From positions 1-64,000 of the forward strand of contig NZ_QNRK01000030.1 in assembly GCF_003315135.1 (NCBI RefSeq): DNA of 64,000 nt. Direction: 5' to 3'. Of the stretch, positions 17,187-26,681 are shown piece by piece. Position 1 is the stretch's first letter, and the number at the start of each line of letters is the position of its first letter. Made by a program: the position numbers and the translations under genes. The notes under the pieces are model-generated. The model saw only the letters and a program-made list of their open reading frames with translations, was not told the DNA's origin and ran no database searches. The stretch is from Roseiarcus fermentans. GTDB taxonomy: Bacteria; Pseudomonadota; Alphaproteobacteria; Rhizobiales; Beijerinckiaceae.

Positions 17187-17266
17187 CATCATTGCGAGCG
17201 AAGCGAAGCAATCCACGCCGGGGACACTGCGGCGGCATGGATTGCTTCGCCTTCGGCTCGCAATGA
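17187..17266. repeat. Palindromic interspersed repeat between convergent genes
   Basis: CATTGCGAGCGAAGCGAAGC plus AATCCA at 17190-17215 is mirrored by TGGATTGCTTCG at 17238-17249, then GGCTCGCAATGA at 17255-17266. The arms are about 26 bp with a 22-bp loop. The motif (ATTGCGAGCGAAGCGAAGCAATCC) is a known kind of short dispersed bacterial repeat. Here it sits between the ends of the convergent SDR and DUF924/EF-hand genes, where it could also act as a bidirectional transcription stop. Confidence 0.75.
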
Positions 17267-17303
17267 CGGCGGGTGTTTCCACCTGATTTCATCATGCGCT
17301 AGA

Positions 17304-18539
17304 CTAATAGCTCGTCTCCCCCTCCTCCTCATCCTCCTTGTGGTCCAGTTCCGCGAGTTCGCGCATGAGGCGGAGGAAATCTTCGAAATGGATAAGGCCG
17401 TCGCCGTCCCTGGCGGCGAACCGCAGCATGTCGTGGATCTCTTCGGAGGTCACGAGTTCGTCGATGCCGTGGATCGCGAGCTTCAACTCCTCCTCGTCGA
17501 TATAGCCATGGCCCTCGCGGTCGAACATCTTGAAGCGGTTTCGCAGGCGCTTTTCCGAATCGCTCGTCAGGTCGGTGCGCAAGAGGGCCGCGAACTGATC
17601 GAAATGGATGCCGGGCGCATTGCTCTCGTGCGTGATGCGGTCGATCGCCTCCTGCGCCCGCTCGGGCGAATAGTGGTGGCCCAACCTGTCGAGCACGTGG
17701 ATCAGTTCGTCGCGCCCGAGCACGTTGTCGCCGTCGAGGTCGAACTCGCGAAAGGTCTCCTTCACGCGCACCACCTGCTTGGGCGTCAGCCACGTCGGGG
17801 CGAGCGAGCCGAAGCCGTCGGCGCGGTGCTCGTCGGTCAGGGCGTCGAGACGCTCGATCACCTCGAGCGCGTGCTCGGTCGCCCGCCACAGCTTGAGCGC
17901 GTCGTAGCCGAAATGCGGCGCCCCGCCGTCGACGATCAGCGGCAGGTCGAAGCGCATCTGCGGATTGTCGAGCAGCCGGCGGCCGATCTCGCTGGTCTCG
18001 CGGCCGTAATAATGATCGCGGTGGGGGAAATGGCCGACGAGATCGATGATCCTCAGGTGCTCGTCGAAAATGGTTCTGAACACCCGGAAGTCCTTCGGCA
18101 GCCGCGCCTCCAGGCGGTCGTAGAATTCGAGGCATTGCCGCTGGTCGTCCAGGTTCTCCTGATGCGTCAGGATGAGACAGGGGACGAACAGGCACTCCTC
18201 CGGCCGCAACACGTCCAGCCACGCGTGTCCCGCGTCCACGACGCCTCGCGCGCGGCCGTCCCCTGCGAACATGTCCTTGGTATGGCGGTAGATGTTGCGC
18301 GGGAACTGGTCGAGCAGGATCATCAGCGCCAGCGAGCCTCTCGGCGTCTCCATCCAGCCGTCGAGGCCGCCCGCGAGCGCCGTCTGCACGAGGGAGCCGA
18401 ACCTCGCGGCGATCGTCGCGTCGGTTTCGGCGTCCTTGCCGAACCAGAGCTTGAGGCAGGCGAGCGCGTCGAGGTCCCCGCTCCCGCTCCGTCGAAACAT
18501 GTAGGCGATGATGTCGTTCTGCGTCGCAAGACCATCCAT
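17304..18539 (-). CDS. DUF924 domain fused to a calmodulin-like EF-hand domain
   Basis: 411 residues. Residues about 25-205 are a DUF924 (TPR-like helical) domain with the conserved ILLDQFPRNIYRHT, VPCLILTHQENLDDQ and FRTIFDEH segments. Residues about 255-395 form two EF-hand pairs. The first loop is canonical in acidic positions (DLDGDNVLGRDE, 267-278), the second is degenerate, the third is DREGHGYIDEEE (340-351), and the fourth has lost its first Asp but keeps DGDG (376-387). The tail is very acidic (HKEDEEEGETSY). It is probably cytoplasmic, as no signal is seen. Calcium-dependent control of the DUF924 half is plausible but inferred. Such a fusion is uncommon. It is divergent from the penicillin acylase gene. 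Confidence 0.85.
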   Translation of the reverse strand: MDGLATQNDIIAYMFRRSGSGDLDALACLKLWFGKDAETDATIAARFGSLVQTALAGGLDGWMETPRGSLALMILLDQFPRNIYRHTKDMFAGDGRARGVVDAGHAWLDVLRPEECLFVPCLILTHQENLDDQRQCLEFYDRLEARLPKDFRVFRTIFDEHLRIIDLVGHFPHRDHYYGRETSEIGRRLLDNPQMRFDLPLIVDGGAPHFGYDALKLWRATEHALEVIERLDALTDEHRADGFGSLAPTWLTPKQVVRVKETFREFDLDGDNVLGRDELIHVLDRLGHHYSPERAQEAIDRITHESNAPGIHFDQFAALLRTDLTSDSEKRLRNRFKMFDREGHGYIDEEELKLAIHGIDELVTSEEIHDMLRFAARDGDGLIHFEDFLRLMRELAELDHKEDEEEGETSY

Positions 18540-18864
18540 TGGGCTACCCGTGTCGTTTCTCTGGGGGATCGACTTCGATGTGTTGACAGGCGTGAATTAC
18601 GGCTGGATGACCAGCGTCGCGCGGTCGCGCCCGCGCCTATGTTTACGGCGCGCTCTTTTCCGCCGCTAGGCCGAAAGCGGCAAAACATTCAATTCCTTGC
18701 CGTCAGCCCGGGGGGCGCCCGCGGTCGCCGCTCCGCTCCCTCGGGCTTTGCTCGGGAAAGGGGCGCGACGCGGCTCGGGAGCGCCCGACGCGACCAAATC
18801 GGTCGTGGACTTTGACGCCGAGAGGGGGTTGATTGCCGGCGACGATCGCACCGGGAGGGGAAAC
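18540..18864. other. Intergenic region between divergent genes
   Basis: 325 bp separate the ATG of the DUF924/EF-hand gene from the ATG of the penicillin acylase gene. Open frames continue from the acylase upstream to about 18697 but lack a signal peptide or a better start. A TTGACA at 18583-18588 could be a -35 box, but no good -10 follows at the right distance. I see no RNA gene here. Confidence 0.4.
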
Positions 18865-21246
18865 ATGGGCTGGCGCCTGATCAAGTGGTTTGTCCGCGCC
18901 GTCGTGACGCTGGCGCTCGCCGCGGCGGTCGCGGGCGTCGCGGGGGCCTGGCTGTTCTGGCGGGCGCTGCCGGTCACGTCCGGGACGGAGAAGCTGGCCG
19001 GCCTTTCGGCCGAGGTGCGGGTCTGGCGCGACGGCTACGGCGTGCCGCACGTGTTCGCGGCCAACAAGGACGACGCCGCCCGGGCGCTCGGCTGGCTGCA
19101 CGCCAGCGAGCGGCTGTTCCAGATGGAGGTGAGCCGGCGGGTCGGCCAGGGGCGCGCGGCCGAGACCTTCGGCCCCGATCTCGTGAAGGTCGACAAGTTC
19201 ATCCGCACGCTCGGCTTCTACCCGGCGGCCGAGGCGAGCTTCGCGGCGCTCTCGCCCGAGGCGCAGAAGCGCCTCCAGGCCTATTCCGACGGCGTCAACG
19301 CCTGGCTCGACGCGCGTCGAGGCGACCTGCCGCCCGAGTTCCTGCTGGTCGGCGTCACGCCCGAGCCGTGGAAGCCGGCGGACTCGCTGGTCTGGGGCAA
19401 GCTGATGGCGCTCGAACTGTCGCACAACCGCGAGCAGGAGGCGCTGCGCGCCCACATCGCGCAAAAACTCGGCCCCGACGAGGTCGGCTGGTTCTTCCCC
19501 GGCGCGCGGCCCGGCGATCCCGTCACCACGCAGCCGACGCTCACCGAGAAGCACGCCAGCGCCGACGACGTCGACGACGCGATCGGGGCGCTCACCGGCC
19601 TGAACCGCGGCGCCTCGAACGAATGGGTGGTCGCCGGCTCGCGCACCGTCACCGGCAAGCCGATCCTCGCCAACGACCCGCACCTCGGCCTCGGGGCGCC
19701 GATCCTGTGGTACCTCGCCCGCATCGTCACCCCCGACGGCTGGGTCAAGGGCGGCACCGTGCCGGGAACGCCCGGCGTGCTGCTCGGCCAGAACGACCAC
19801 ATCGCCTGGGGCTTCACCACCGCCGACACCGACGTACAGGACCTGTTCGTCGAAACGATCGATCCGACCGACCCGACCCGCTACCTGACGCCCGACGGGC
19901 CGAAACCGTTCGCGACGCGCGCGGAAACGATCAAGGTCAAGGGCGGCGCCGACGTGACGCTCACGATCCGGACGACGCGTCACGGCCCGGTGCTCTCCGA
20001 CGTCAGCGCCGATCTCGCCAGCCTCGCCGGACCGGGCACGGTGGTGGCGCTCGCTTTCACCGGGCTCGGGGACCGCGACACCACGATGGAAGCGGTCATG
20101 CGCCTCGACGACGCCAGAAACTGGGACGATTTCCTCGCCGCGCTGCGGCTCCACCAGACGCCGACGCAGAACATCGTCTACGCCGACACCGCCGGCGACA
20201 TCGGCTTCTTCAGCCCTGGCCTCGTTCCGGTGCGCAAGTCGGGCGACGGCCTCGCCCCGGTCGACGGCGCGTCGGGCGCCTTCGACTGGATCGGGACCGT
20301 GCCGTTCGAGGAGCTGCCGCAGCTCCACAATCCCAATTCCGGCTTCGCCTTCAACGCCAACAACGCCAACGTGGCCGACGATCATCAGCCGACCTTCGGC
20401 CGGGACTGGGAGGAGACCTTCCGCGCCCGCCGGATCCAGCAGTTCATGGACACAATCGACAAGCACAGCCTCGACACCTCGGCGACGATGCAGGGCGACC
20501 GCCTGTCGCTGGCGGCCAAGGCGTTGCAGCCGTTCCTCGCCAGGGTCGCGCCCTCGGACGAGCGCGCGCGGCAAGCCCAGTCGCTGGTGGCGAACTGGGA
20601 CGGGGTGATGGACAAGGATCGCGCCGAGCCGCTGATCTACACCGCCTTCATGGGCGCGCTTCACCACATCCTGATGGAGGAGAAGACCGGCCTCGACATG
20701 CAGGCCAAAGGGCCGTTCGCCGCGACCACGCTGATCGCGCTGATGACCGACCATCCCGAGTGGTGCGGCGCGCCGGACAAGCCCGACCCCGACTGCAAGC
20801 GGACGCTCGGCCGGGCGCTGGACGAAGCGCTGGCGCTGCTGGTGGCGCGCGAGGGCGCCGACATGAGCCAGTGGCGCTGGGGGAACGAACACGTCAGCCT
20901 GCTCCAGCACCGGGTGTTCAGCCACGTTCCCCTGCTCGACCGGATGAGCGACCTCAGCGTCCCGTCGAGCGGCGGATTCTACACGCTCGATCGCGGCGGC
21001 GGGTTCGACGCGCCCAAGGACCGGCCGTTCGCGCGCACCCACGGCGCCGGCTTCCGCGGCCTCTACGACCTCGCCGACCCCGAGAAGTCGCGCTTCATGA
21101 TCACCACCGGCGAATCCGGCCACATCCTGTCGCCCCACTACCGCGACCTCGTGCCGCTGTGGAACGACGGCAAGTCGATCGTGCTGACCGGAAGCGAGGA
21201 CGACCTCAGGAAGGGCGGCGCCAAGCTCCTGACGCTGACGCCGTAA
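18865..21246 (+). CDS. Penicillin acylase family protein (Ntn hydrolase)
   Basis: 793 residues. An N-terminal hydrophobic segment (VVTLALAAAVAGVAGAWLFW) acts as signal or anchor. The alpha chain contains VWRDGYGVPHVFAANKDDAARALGWLHASERLFQME. The self-processing site precedes the beta-chain N-terminal nucleophile Ser251 in GASNEWVVAGS, and the oxyanion/Asn region (NDPHLGL) and GFTTADTDVQDLFVE follow. These are typical of the penicillin G/AHL acylase group, so it should hydrolyse amide bonds such as acyl-homoserine lactones or acyl amides in the periplasm. ATG 18865 was chosen because GGGAGGGG is just upstream and the signal segment follows at once. Confidence 0.9.
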   Translation: MGWRLIKWFVRAVVTLALAAAVAGVAGAWLFWRALPVTSGTEKLAGLSAEVRVWRDGYGVPHVFAANKDDAARALGWLHASERLFQMEVSRRVGQGRAAETFGPDLVKVDKFIRTLGFYPAAEASFAALSPEAQKRLQAYSDGVNAWLDARRGDLPPEFLLVGVTPEPWKPADSLVWGKLMALELSHNREQEALRAHIAQKLGPDEVGWFFPGARPGDPVTTQPTLTEKHASADDVDDAIGALTGLNRGASNEWVVAGSRTVTGKPILANDPHLGLGAPILWYLARIVTPDGWVKGGTVPGTPGVLLGQNDHIAWGFTTADTDVQDLFVETIDPTDPTRYLTPDGPKPFATRAETIKVKGGADVTLTIRTTRHGPVLSDVSADLASLAGPGTVVALAFTGLGDRDTTMEAVMRLDDARNWDDFLAALRLHQTPTQNIVYADTAGDIGFFSPGLVPVRKSGDGLAPVDGASGAFDWIGTVPFEELPQLHNPNSGFAFNANNANVADDHQPTFGRDWEETFRARRIQQFMDTIDKHSLDTSATMQGDRLSLAAKALQPFLARVAPSDERARQAQSLVANWDGVMDKDRAEPLIYTAFMGALHHILMEEKTGLDMQAKGPFAATTLIALMTDHPEWCGAPDKPDPDCKRTLGRALDEALALLVAREGADMSQWRWGNEHVSLLQHRVFSHVPLLDRMSDLSVPSSGGFYTLDRGGGFDAPKDRPFARTHGAGFRGLYDLADPEKSRFMITTGESGHILSPHYRDLVPLWNDGKSIVLTGSEDDLRKGGAKLLTLTP

Positions 21247-21923
21247 CGGAAGCCCCTGCGAATGGGGCGTCTGGCGGTTCGACGACGGATGACGGTCGCG
21301 AGGCCGACGAAATGGTCTCGTCCCCACGGCGACCGGCAGCGTTGTCGTACATTTACCTATCCGGCCACGCGAACAGAAACACGCCAACTGGAGTATCGTT
21401 CCACAATTCGTCTTGACCCCAGCAGCGTATGAAATGATCGAAGTCTGGCGTCCAGGCGCGCCCGCGTTTGTTGTAATATGAAATAGCGGTCGATCCTGAA
21501 TAGGGTTGCTCGTTTCGGGCGCTGCGGAGCTTTCGCCGCGGCTGTCGTCGGGGGGGTCGGCGCTGACAGCCGGGCCGGCTACCGCTCGAGGCTGACGCCC
21601 CGACCGGCGACCCGGGCGATCGAGCCGGGTCTGTGGCGGGCGACGCCGATCGCCGCCGTGCGCGCTGCGAGCGATCGGCGCCGGCGGCCAGGTCGAGCCG
21701 CCCGCGCGCTGCGACGCCTCTTCGCGGCCCCTGGGACAATCCATGGCGCGCCCGCCGCCGTGCGCCGAGGCGCTCTGGCGCCCCTCCTCCCGCCGAGGCG
21801 GCGGTTCCTCCCAAAGTACCCTTGTGCCCGCGACATAGCTGGTGAGATATTTCGCAGACGCCGCCAGGGCGAGCGCCGCAACAGCGGGCCGGCCGGCGAC
21901 ACGTTCGGCAAGGGAGGATCACC
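21247..21923. other. Intergenic region with an AT-richer patch
   Basis: No gene is well supported between the acylase and aldehyde dehydrogenase genes. Within it, 21340-21520 is visibly AT-richer than its surroundings. On the minus strand it reads AISYYNKRGRAWTPDFDHF and then IRCWGQDELWNDTPVGVFLF before a stop at 21353. That reading has protein-like composition but no start or upstream support. It may be the tail of a decayed gene. Confidence 0.4.
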
Positions 21924-23444
<1,521 letters not shown>

Positions 23445-23491
23445 GCCCTGCGACGACACAGTGACGGGCGGCGTCTCGCCGCCCCCGTAGG

Positions 23492-23677
23492 GCGTCCGGA
23501 AGGACGCCCGTCTCTCGACGAGCAAGGGCGCGTCCGGAAGGACGCCCGTCTCTCGACGAGCAAGGGCGCGTCCGGAAGGACGCCCGTCTCTCGACGGGCA
23601 AGGGCGCGTCCGGAAGGACGCCCGTCTCTCGACGGGCAAGGGCGCGTCCGGAAGGACGCCCGTCTCTCGACGGGCAT
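23492..23677. repeat. Five-copy 38-bp tandem repeat of hairpins
   Basis: Units begin at 23492, 23530, 23568, 23606 and 23644, exactly 38 bp apart. Each contains GCGTCCGGAAGGACGC, a perfect 6-bp stem with a GGAA loop, followed by CCGTCTCTCGACG. The copies differ only at a few bases (the last spacer reads GGGCA instead of GAGCA). The array fills most of the gap between the aldehyde dehydrogenase stop and the DUF779 ATG. It could form a string of RNA hairpins that modulate read-through or mRNA decay. There are no variable spacers, so it is not CRISPR. Confidence 0.9.
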
Positions 23678-23768
23678 GGAGCGCCGGGCGCGCTCCCTCC
23701 CACGGGTCGCGTTCGCCGGACGGAGGCTCGCCTCTGCCCGGCCTTTTCCAGGAACCGGAGACGACGCC

Positions 23769-24152
23769 ATGGTCGAGCGCGTGCTCATCACCGACGCCGC
23801 AGCCGCGATGGTGGAGAAACTCAGGGGCCGACACGGGCCGCTGATGTTCCACCAGTCGGGCGGGTGCTGCGACGGCTCCGCGCCGATGTGCTACCCGGCC
23901 GGCGAATTCCGGGTGGGCGGCCAGGACGTGCGCCTCGGCGAGATCGCCGGCTGCGCCTTCTACATCGGCGCCGCCCAGTTCGAGTACTGGCGCCACACCC
24001 AGCTCATCATCGACGTCGTGCCCGGGCGCGGCGCGGGCTTCTCGGTGGAAGCGCCCGAAGGCGTCCGCTTCCTCACCCGCAGCCGCGTCTTCTCCGACGA
24101 AGAATCCGCCGAACTCGCCCGCGCCGGCGAGCCGCCGCGCGGGTCGAGCTGA
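23769..24152 (+). CDS. DUF779 protein, aldehyde dehydrogenase partner
   Basis: 127 residues. The diagnostic HQSGGCCDGSAPMCYP is present with its Cys-Cys and nearby Cys residues, followed by GCAFYIGAAQFEYWRHTQLIIDVVPGRG. The family is small, cytoplasmic and nearly always beside an acetaldehyde dehydrogenase of the ExaC/AcoD group; its biochemical role is not established. ATG 23769 is the natural start. It lies 325 bp after the dehydrogenase, with the 38-bp repeat array in between, so the two may be differently expressed. Confidence 0.88.
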   Translation: MVERVLITDAAAAMVEKLRGRHGPLMFHQSGGCCDGSAPMCYPAGEFRVGGQDVRLGEIAGCAFYIGAAQFEYWRHTQLIIDVVPGRGAGFSVEAPEGVRFLTRSRVFSDEESAELARAGEPPRGSS

Positions 24153-24236
24153 CTCGCGGGCGCGCACGCCGTTCCCGGCCCGTCTGTCCGCCGAAGCGCA
24201 CTAGCCGCAGGGGGGCGCAGCGGGTAGAGTGTCGAC

Positions 24237-24944
24237 ATGACCCATCCGCGGCGAATCCTGATCGTCGACGACGACGCTGACCTGCGCAGCGCGCTGGTCG
24301 AGCAGCTCGCGCTCCACCCCGAATTCGAAGTCGAAGAGGTGGCGAGCGCGGCGGCGGCGCTCGCCGCGGCGCCTGCGAAAAACCCGGACATCGTGATCAT
24401 GGACGTCGGCCTTCCCGACCTCGACGGCCGCGAGGCGGTGAAGCTGCTGCGCCGCGACGGCTATCGCCGCCCGATCATCATGTTGACGGCGCACGATTCG
24501 GACGCCGACGCGGTGGAGGGGCTCGATTCGGGCGCGAACGACTATGTCGGAAAACCGTTCCGCTTCGTCGTGCTGCTCGCCCGCATCCGCGCCCAGCTCC
24601 GACAGTACGAGGCGAGCGAGGACGCCGAGTTCCAGGTCGGCCCCTACACCTTCCGCCCGACCTCGAAGAACCTCGTCGACGGCAAGGGCGTCAAGCTCCG
24701 CCTGACCGAGAAGGAGGCGGCGATCCTGCGCTTCCTGCATCGCGCCGGCGAGCAGCCGGTGCCGCGCGAAGCGCTGCTGAAGCACGTCTGGGGCTACAAC
24801 CCCAGCGTCACCACACATACGCTCGAGACCCACATCTACCGTCTGCGGCAGAAGATCGAGCACAATCCGGCTGAGGCGCAGCTCCTGATCACGGAAGCCG
24901 GCGGCTACAAGCTCGTCGCCCCGGCGGGAGGTCCGCCCGGGTGA
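24237..24944 (+). CDS. OmpR/PhoB-family response regulator (orphan)
   Basis: 235 residues. The receiver begins RILIVDDDADLRSALVEQL, with the phospho-Asp in IVIMDVGLPDLDG, the Thr in IIMLTAHD and the Lys in GKPF. A winged-helix domain follows: RLTEKEAAILRFLHRAGE, then TTHTLETHIYRLRQKIE, the OmpR-type recognition segment. No histidine kinase is adjacent. It is the first gene of a unit in which the next starts overlap: its TGA is shared with the GTG of the cNMP-domain gene. Confidence 0.92.
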   Translation: MTHPRRILIVDDDADLRSALVEQLALHPEFEVEEVASAAAALAAAPAKNPDIVIMDVGLPDLDGREAVKLLRRDGYRRPIIMLTAHDSDADAVEGLDSGANDYVGKPFRFVVLLARIRAQLRQYEASEDAEFQVGPYTFRPTSKNLVDGKGVKLRLTEKEAAILRFLHRAGEQPVPREALLKHVWGYNPSVTTHTLETHIYRLRQKIEHNPAEAQLLITEAGGYKLVAPAGGPPG

Positions 24945-25420
24945 CCCTCGACGCCGACGTCGCGCGGCTGGCGCGGATTCCGCCGTTCAGCATGATGCCC
25001 CGCGAGGCGGTGCAACTGGTGGCGTTTTCCTGCGTCAAGCAGCGGCTTCGCGCCGGCGACGTGCTGTTCAGGGCGGGCGACGACGGCGACGCCGGCTATT
25101 TCGTCCAGTCCGGCGCGATCGTGCTGGAGGACGCGCGCTCGGGGTCCGCCCGGGCCCGGCGCGTCGGGGTCGGCGCGCTGATCGGCGAAACCGCCCTCTA
25201 CGCCCCGGCCGTCCGGCGGGTCGACGCCCGCGCGGTCGAGGATGTCGTGCTGACGCGGATTCCGCGCGAGACGTTCCGCCGCGTGCTCGCCGAGTTTCCC
25301 GAGGCCGCGGGCAAGGTGCGCGCCGCGCTCGCGGCGCGCATGCAGCGGCTCGTCGAAGGCCTCGACGCGGCGCGCGCGCGCTCGATCGACGCTGCGCGTT
25401 CCGAGAGGGCCCCGACATGA
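24941..25420 (+). CDS. Cyclic nucleotide-binding domain protein without HTH
   Basis: 159 residues from GTG 24941 (GTGA overlap with the regulator upstream). The protein is a cNMP/CAP-ED beta-roll: LRAGDVLFRAGDDGDAGYFV, then VGVGALIGETALYAPAVRR, which resembles the phosphate-binding cassette (GE-A). The C-terminus is a helix with no helix-turn-helix, so it should not bind DNA by itself. It may be a regulatory subunit working with the preceding response regulator or the following zincin. Its 3' end overlaps the next gene (ATGA). Confidence 0.8.
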   Translation: MTLDADVARLARIPPFSMMPREAVQLVAFSCVKQRLRAGDVLFRAGDDGDAGYFVQSGAIVLEDARSGSARARRVGVGALIGETALYAPAVRRVDARAVEDVVLTRIPRETFRRVLAEFPEAAGKVRAALAARMQRLVEGLDAARARSIDAARSERAPT

Positions 25421-25830
25421 CCGCCTCCCCCATCGGCCCGCTCAAGGCCCCGAGCCTGGAAGACATCGAGGCGCTGGCCGACGCGGCCTTCGCGGGGCTG
25501 CCCGCGCGGTTTCGCGCCTTGTGCCAGGGCCTCGTCATCCAGGTCGTCGACTTTCCCGACGACGAGACGCTGGACGAGATGGGGGCGGAGAGCGAGTACG
25601 ACCTGCTCGGCCTCTTTCGCGGCCGCGGCCTTCCCGATCGCGGCGCCGTCGACGAGACCGGGCAGATGCCCAACATGATCTGGCTCTACCGCAGACCGTT
25701 GCTCGACTATTGGTGCGACGGCGACAACACGCTGGACGCGGTGGTCACGCATGTGCTCGTCCACGAAATCGGCCACCATGTCGGCCTTTCGGACGCCGAC
25801 ATGGAGGCGATCGAGCGGCAGGCGCAATGA
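25417..25830 (+). CDS. Zincin-type metallopeptidase family protein
   Basis: 137 residues. The HExxH zinc motif is in VLVHEIGHHVGLSDADME, with a short helix around it. The family (PF06262-like, about 120-150 residues) is a minimal metallopeptidase fold of unknown substrate. The conserved start SLEDIEALADAAFAGLPARFR and GLFRGRGLP fit the family. ATG 25417 overlaps the stop of the cNMP gene by 4 bp, so the three genes 24237-25830 form one translationally coupled unit. Confidence 0.85.
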   Translation: MTASPIGPLKAPSLEDIEALADAAFAGLPARFRALCQGLVIQVVDFPDDETLDEMGAESEYDLLGLFRGRGLPDRGAVDETGQMPNMIWLYRRPLLDYWCDGDNTLDAVVTHVLVHEIGHHVGLSDADMEAIERQAQ

Positions 25831-25982
25831 GCGATTCGCGGCGCGCCCGCCGAGCCTTCGCCAAAAAGATTGGAAAGCGTACGGATTTCGGCGCCTTCAC
25901 AAGGGCGTCATGCTAGCTGTAGAGTAAAGGTGCGGTCGGGTGCGGTCCGGCTTCGTTCGATGCGGAGGAACGGAGCGTCTAC

Positions 25983-26549
25983 GTGACGGTTCATATCCAG
26001 TCGCTGTCGCCGGGCAACTGCCCGGCCCTGGTGCTGAACGCGGACTTTCGCCCGCTGAGCTACTATCCCCTGTCGATCTGGTGCTGGCAGGACGCCATCA
26101 AGGCGGTGTTTCTCGACAGGGTGAACATCCTGTCCGAGTACGACACGCTGGTCCGCAGCCCGTCGTTCGAGATGCGGCTGCCCTCGGTCGTGTCCCTCAA
26201 GAGCTACGTGAAGCCGACCCGATTCCCCGCCTTCACCCGGTTCAACGTGTTCCTGCGCGACCGCTTCACCTGCCAGTATTGCGGCGAACGCGAGGATCTG
26301 ACGTTCGACCACGTGATTCCGCGCTCCAAGGGCGGCGTGACCAGCTGGGAGAACGTCGTCGCCGCCTGCTCGGCCTGCAACCTCAGGAAAGCGGACATGC
26401 TGCCCTCGGTGGCGCGCATGTGGCCGTCGACCGAGCCGTACCAGCCGACGGTGCACGACCTTCACCAGAACGGCCGCGCGTTCCCGCCGAACTACCTCCA
26501 CGAAAGCTGGATGGACTACCTGTACTGGGACAGCGAACTGGAGGAGTAG
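25983..26549 (+). CDS. HNH endonuclease
   Basis: 188 residues from GTG 25983. The C-terminal half has the zinc-bound HNH fold: FTCQYCGERED, LTFDHVIPRSKGGVTSWENV, and AACSACNLRKADM, with two CxxC knuckles and the His of DHVIPRSKGG as general base. The N-terminal LVLNADFRPLSYYPLSIWCWQDAIK is shared by a widely conserved alphaproteobacterial HNH family of unknown role, which is present outside obvious mobile DNA. It is probably a housekeeping nuclease rather than a restriction enzyme. Spacing from the previous gene is about 150 bp. Confidence 0.9.
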   Translation: MTVHIQSLSPGNCPALVLNADFRPLSYYPLSIWCWQDAIKAVFLDRVNILSEYDTLVRSPSFEMRLPSVVSLKSYVKPTRFPAFTRFNVFLRDRFTCQYCGEREDLTFDHVIPRSKGGVTSWENVVAACSACNLRKADMLPSVARMWPSTEPYQPTVHDLHQNGRAFPPNYLHESWMDYLYWDSELEE

Positions 26550-26681
26550 GGCGACGGCGGCGTCGTCCTCGCCCGCCGCCTCGCGGAGGCGGCCCGATAG
26601 CGACGGGAGTCTGTCCGTCGGCAGGTCGCCCGCATTCGATCCGATTCGGCGCCGGGCCGCCAATCCTGCTAAACGAGGCCC

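Noticed and set aside
18583-18588. TTGACA as a promoter -35 for the penicillin acylase gene
   Set aside because: No acceptable -10 sequence occurs 16-19 bp downstream, so the match alone is not enough.
18703-21744. Thousand-codon minus-strand frame opposite the penicillin acylase gene
   Set aside because: Its composition mirrors the acylase codons and has no recognisable motif; the plus-strand gene explains the region.
23492-23677. CRISPR-like array
   Set aside because: Units are 38 bp with no variable spacers and contain a hairpin in every copy; no cas genes are nearby. It is a simple tandem repeat.
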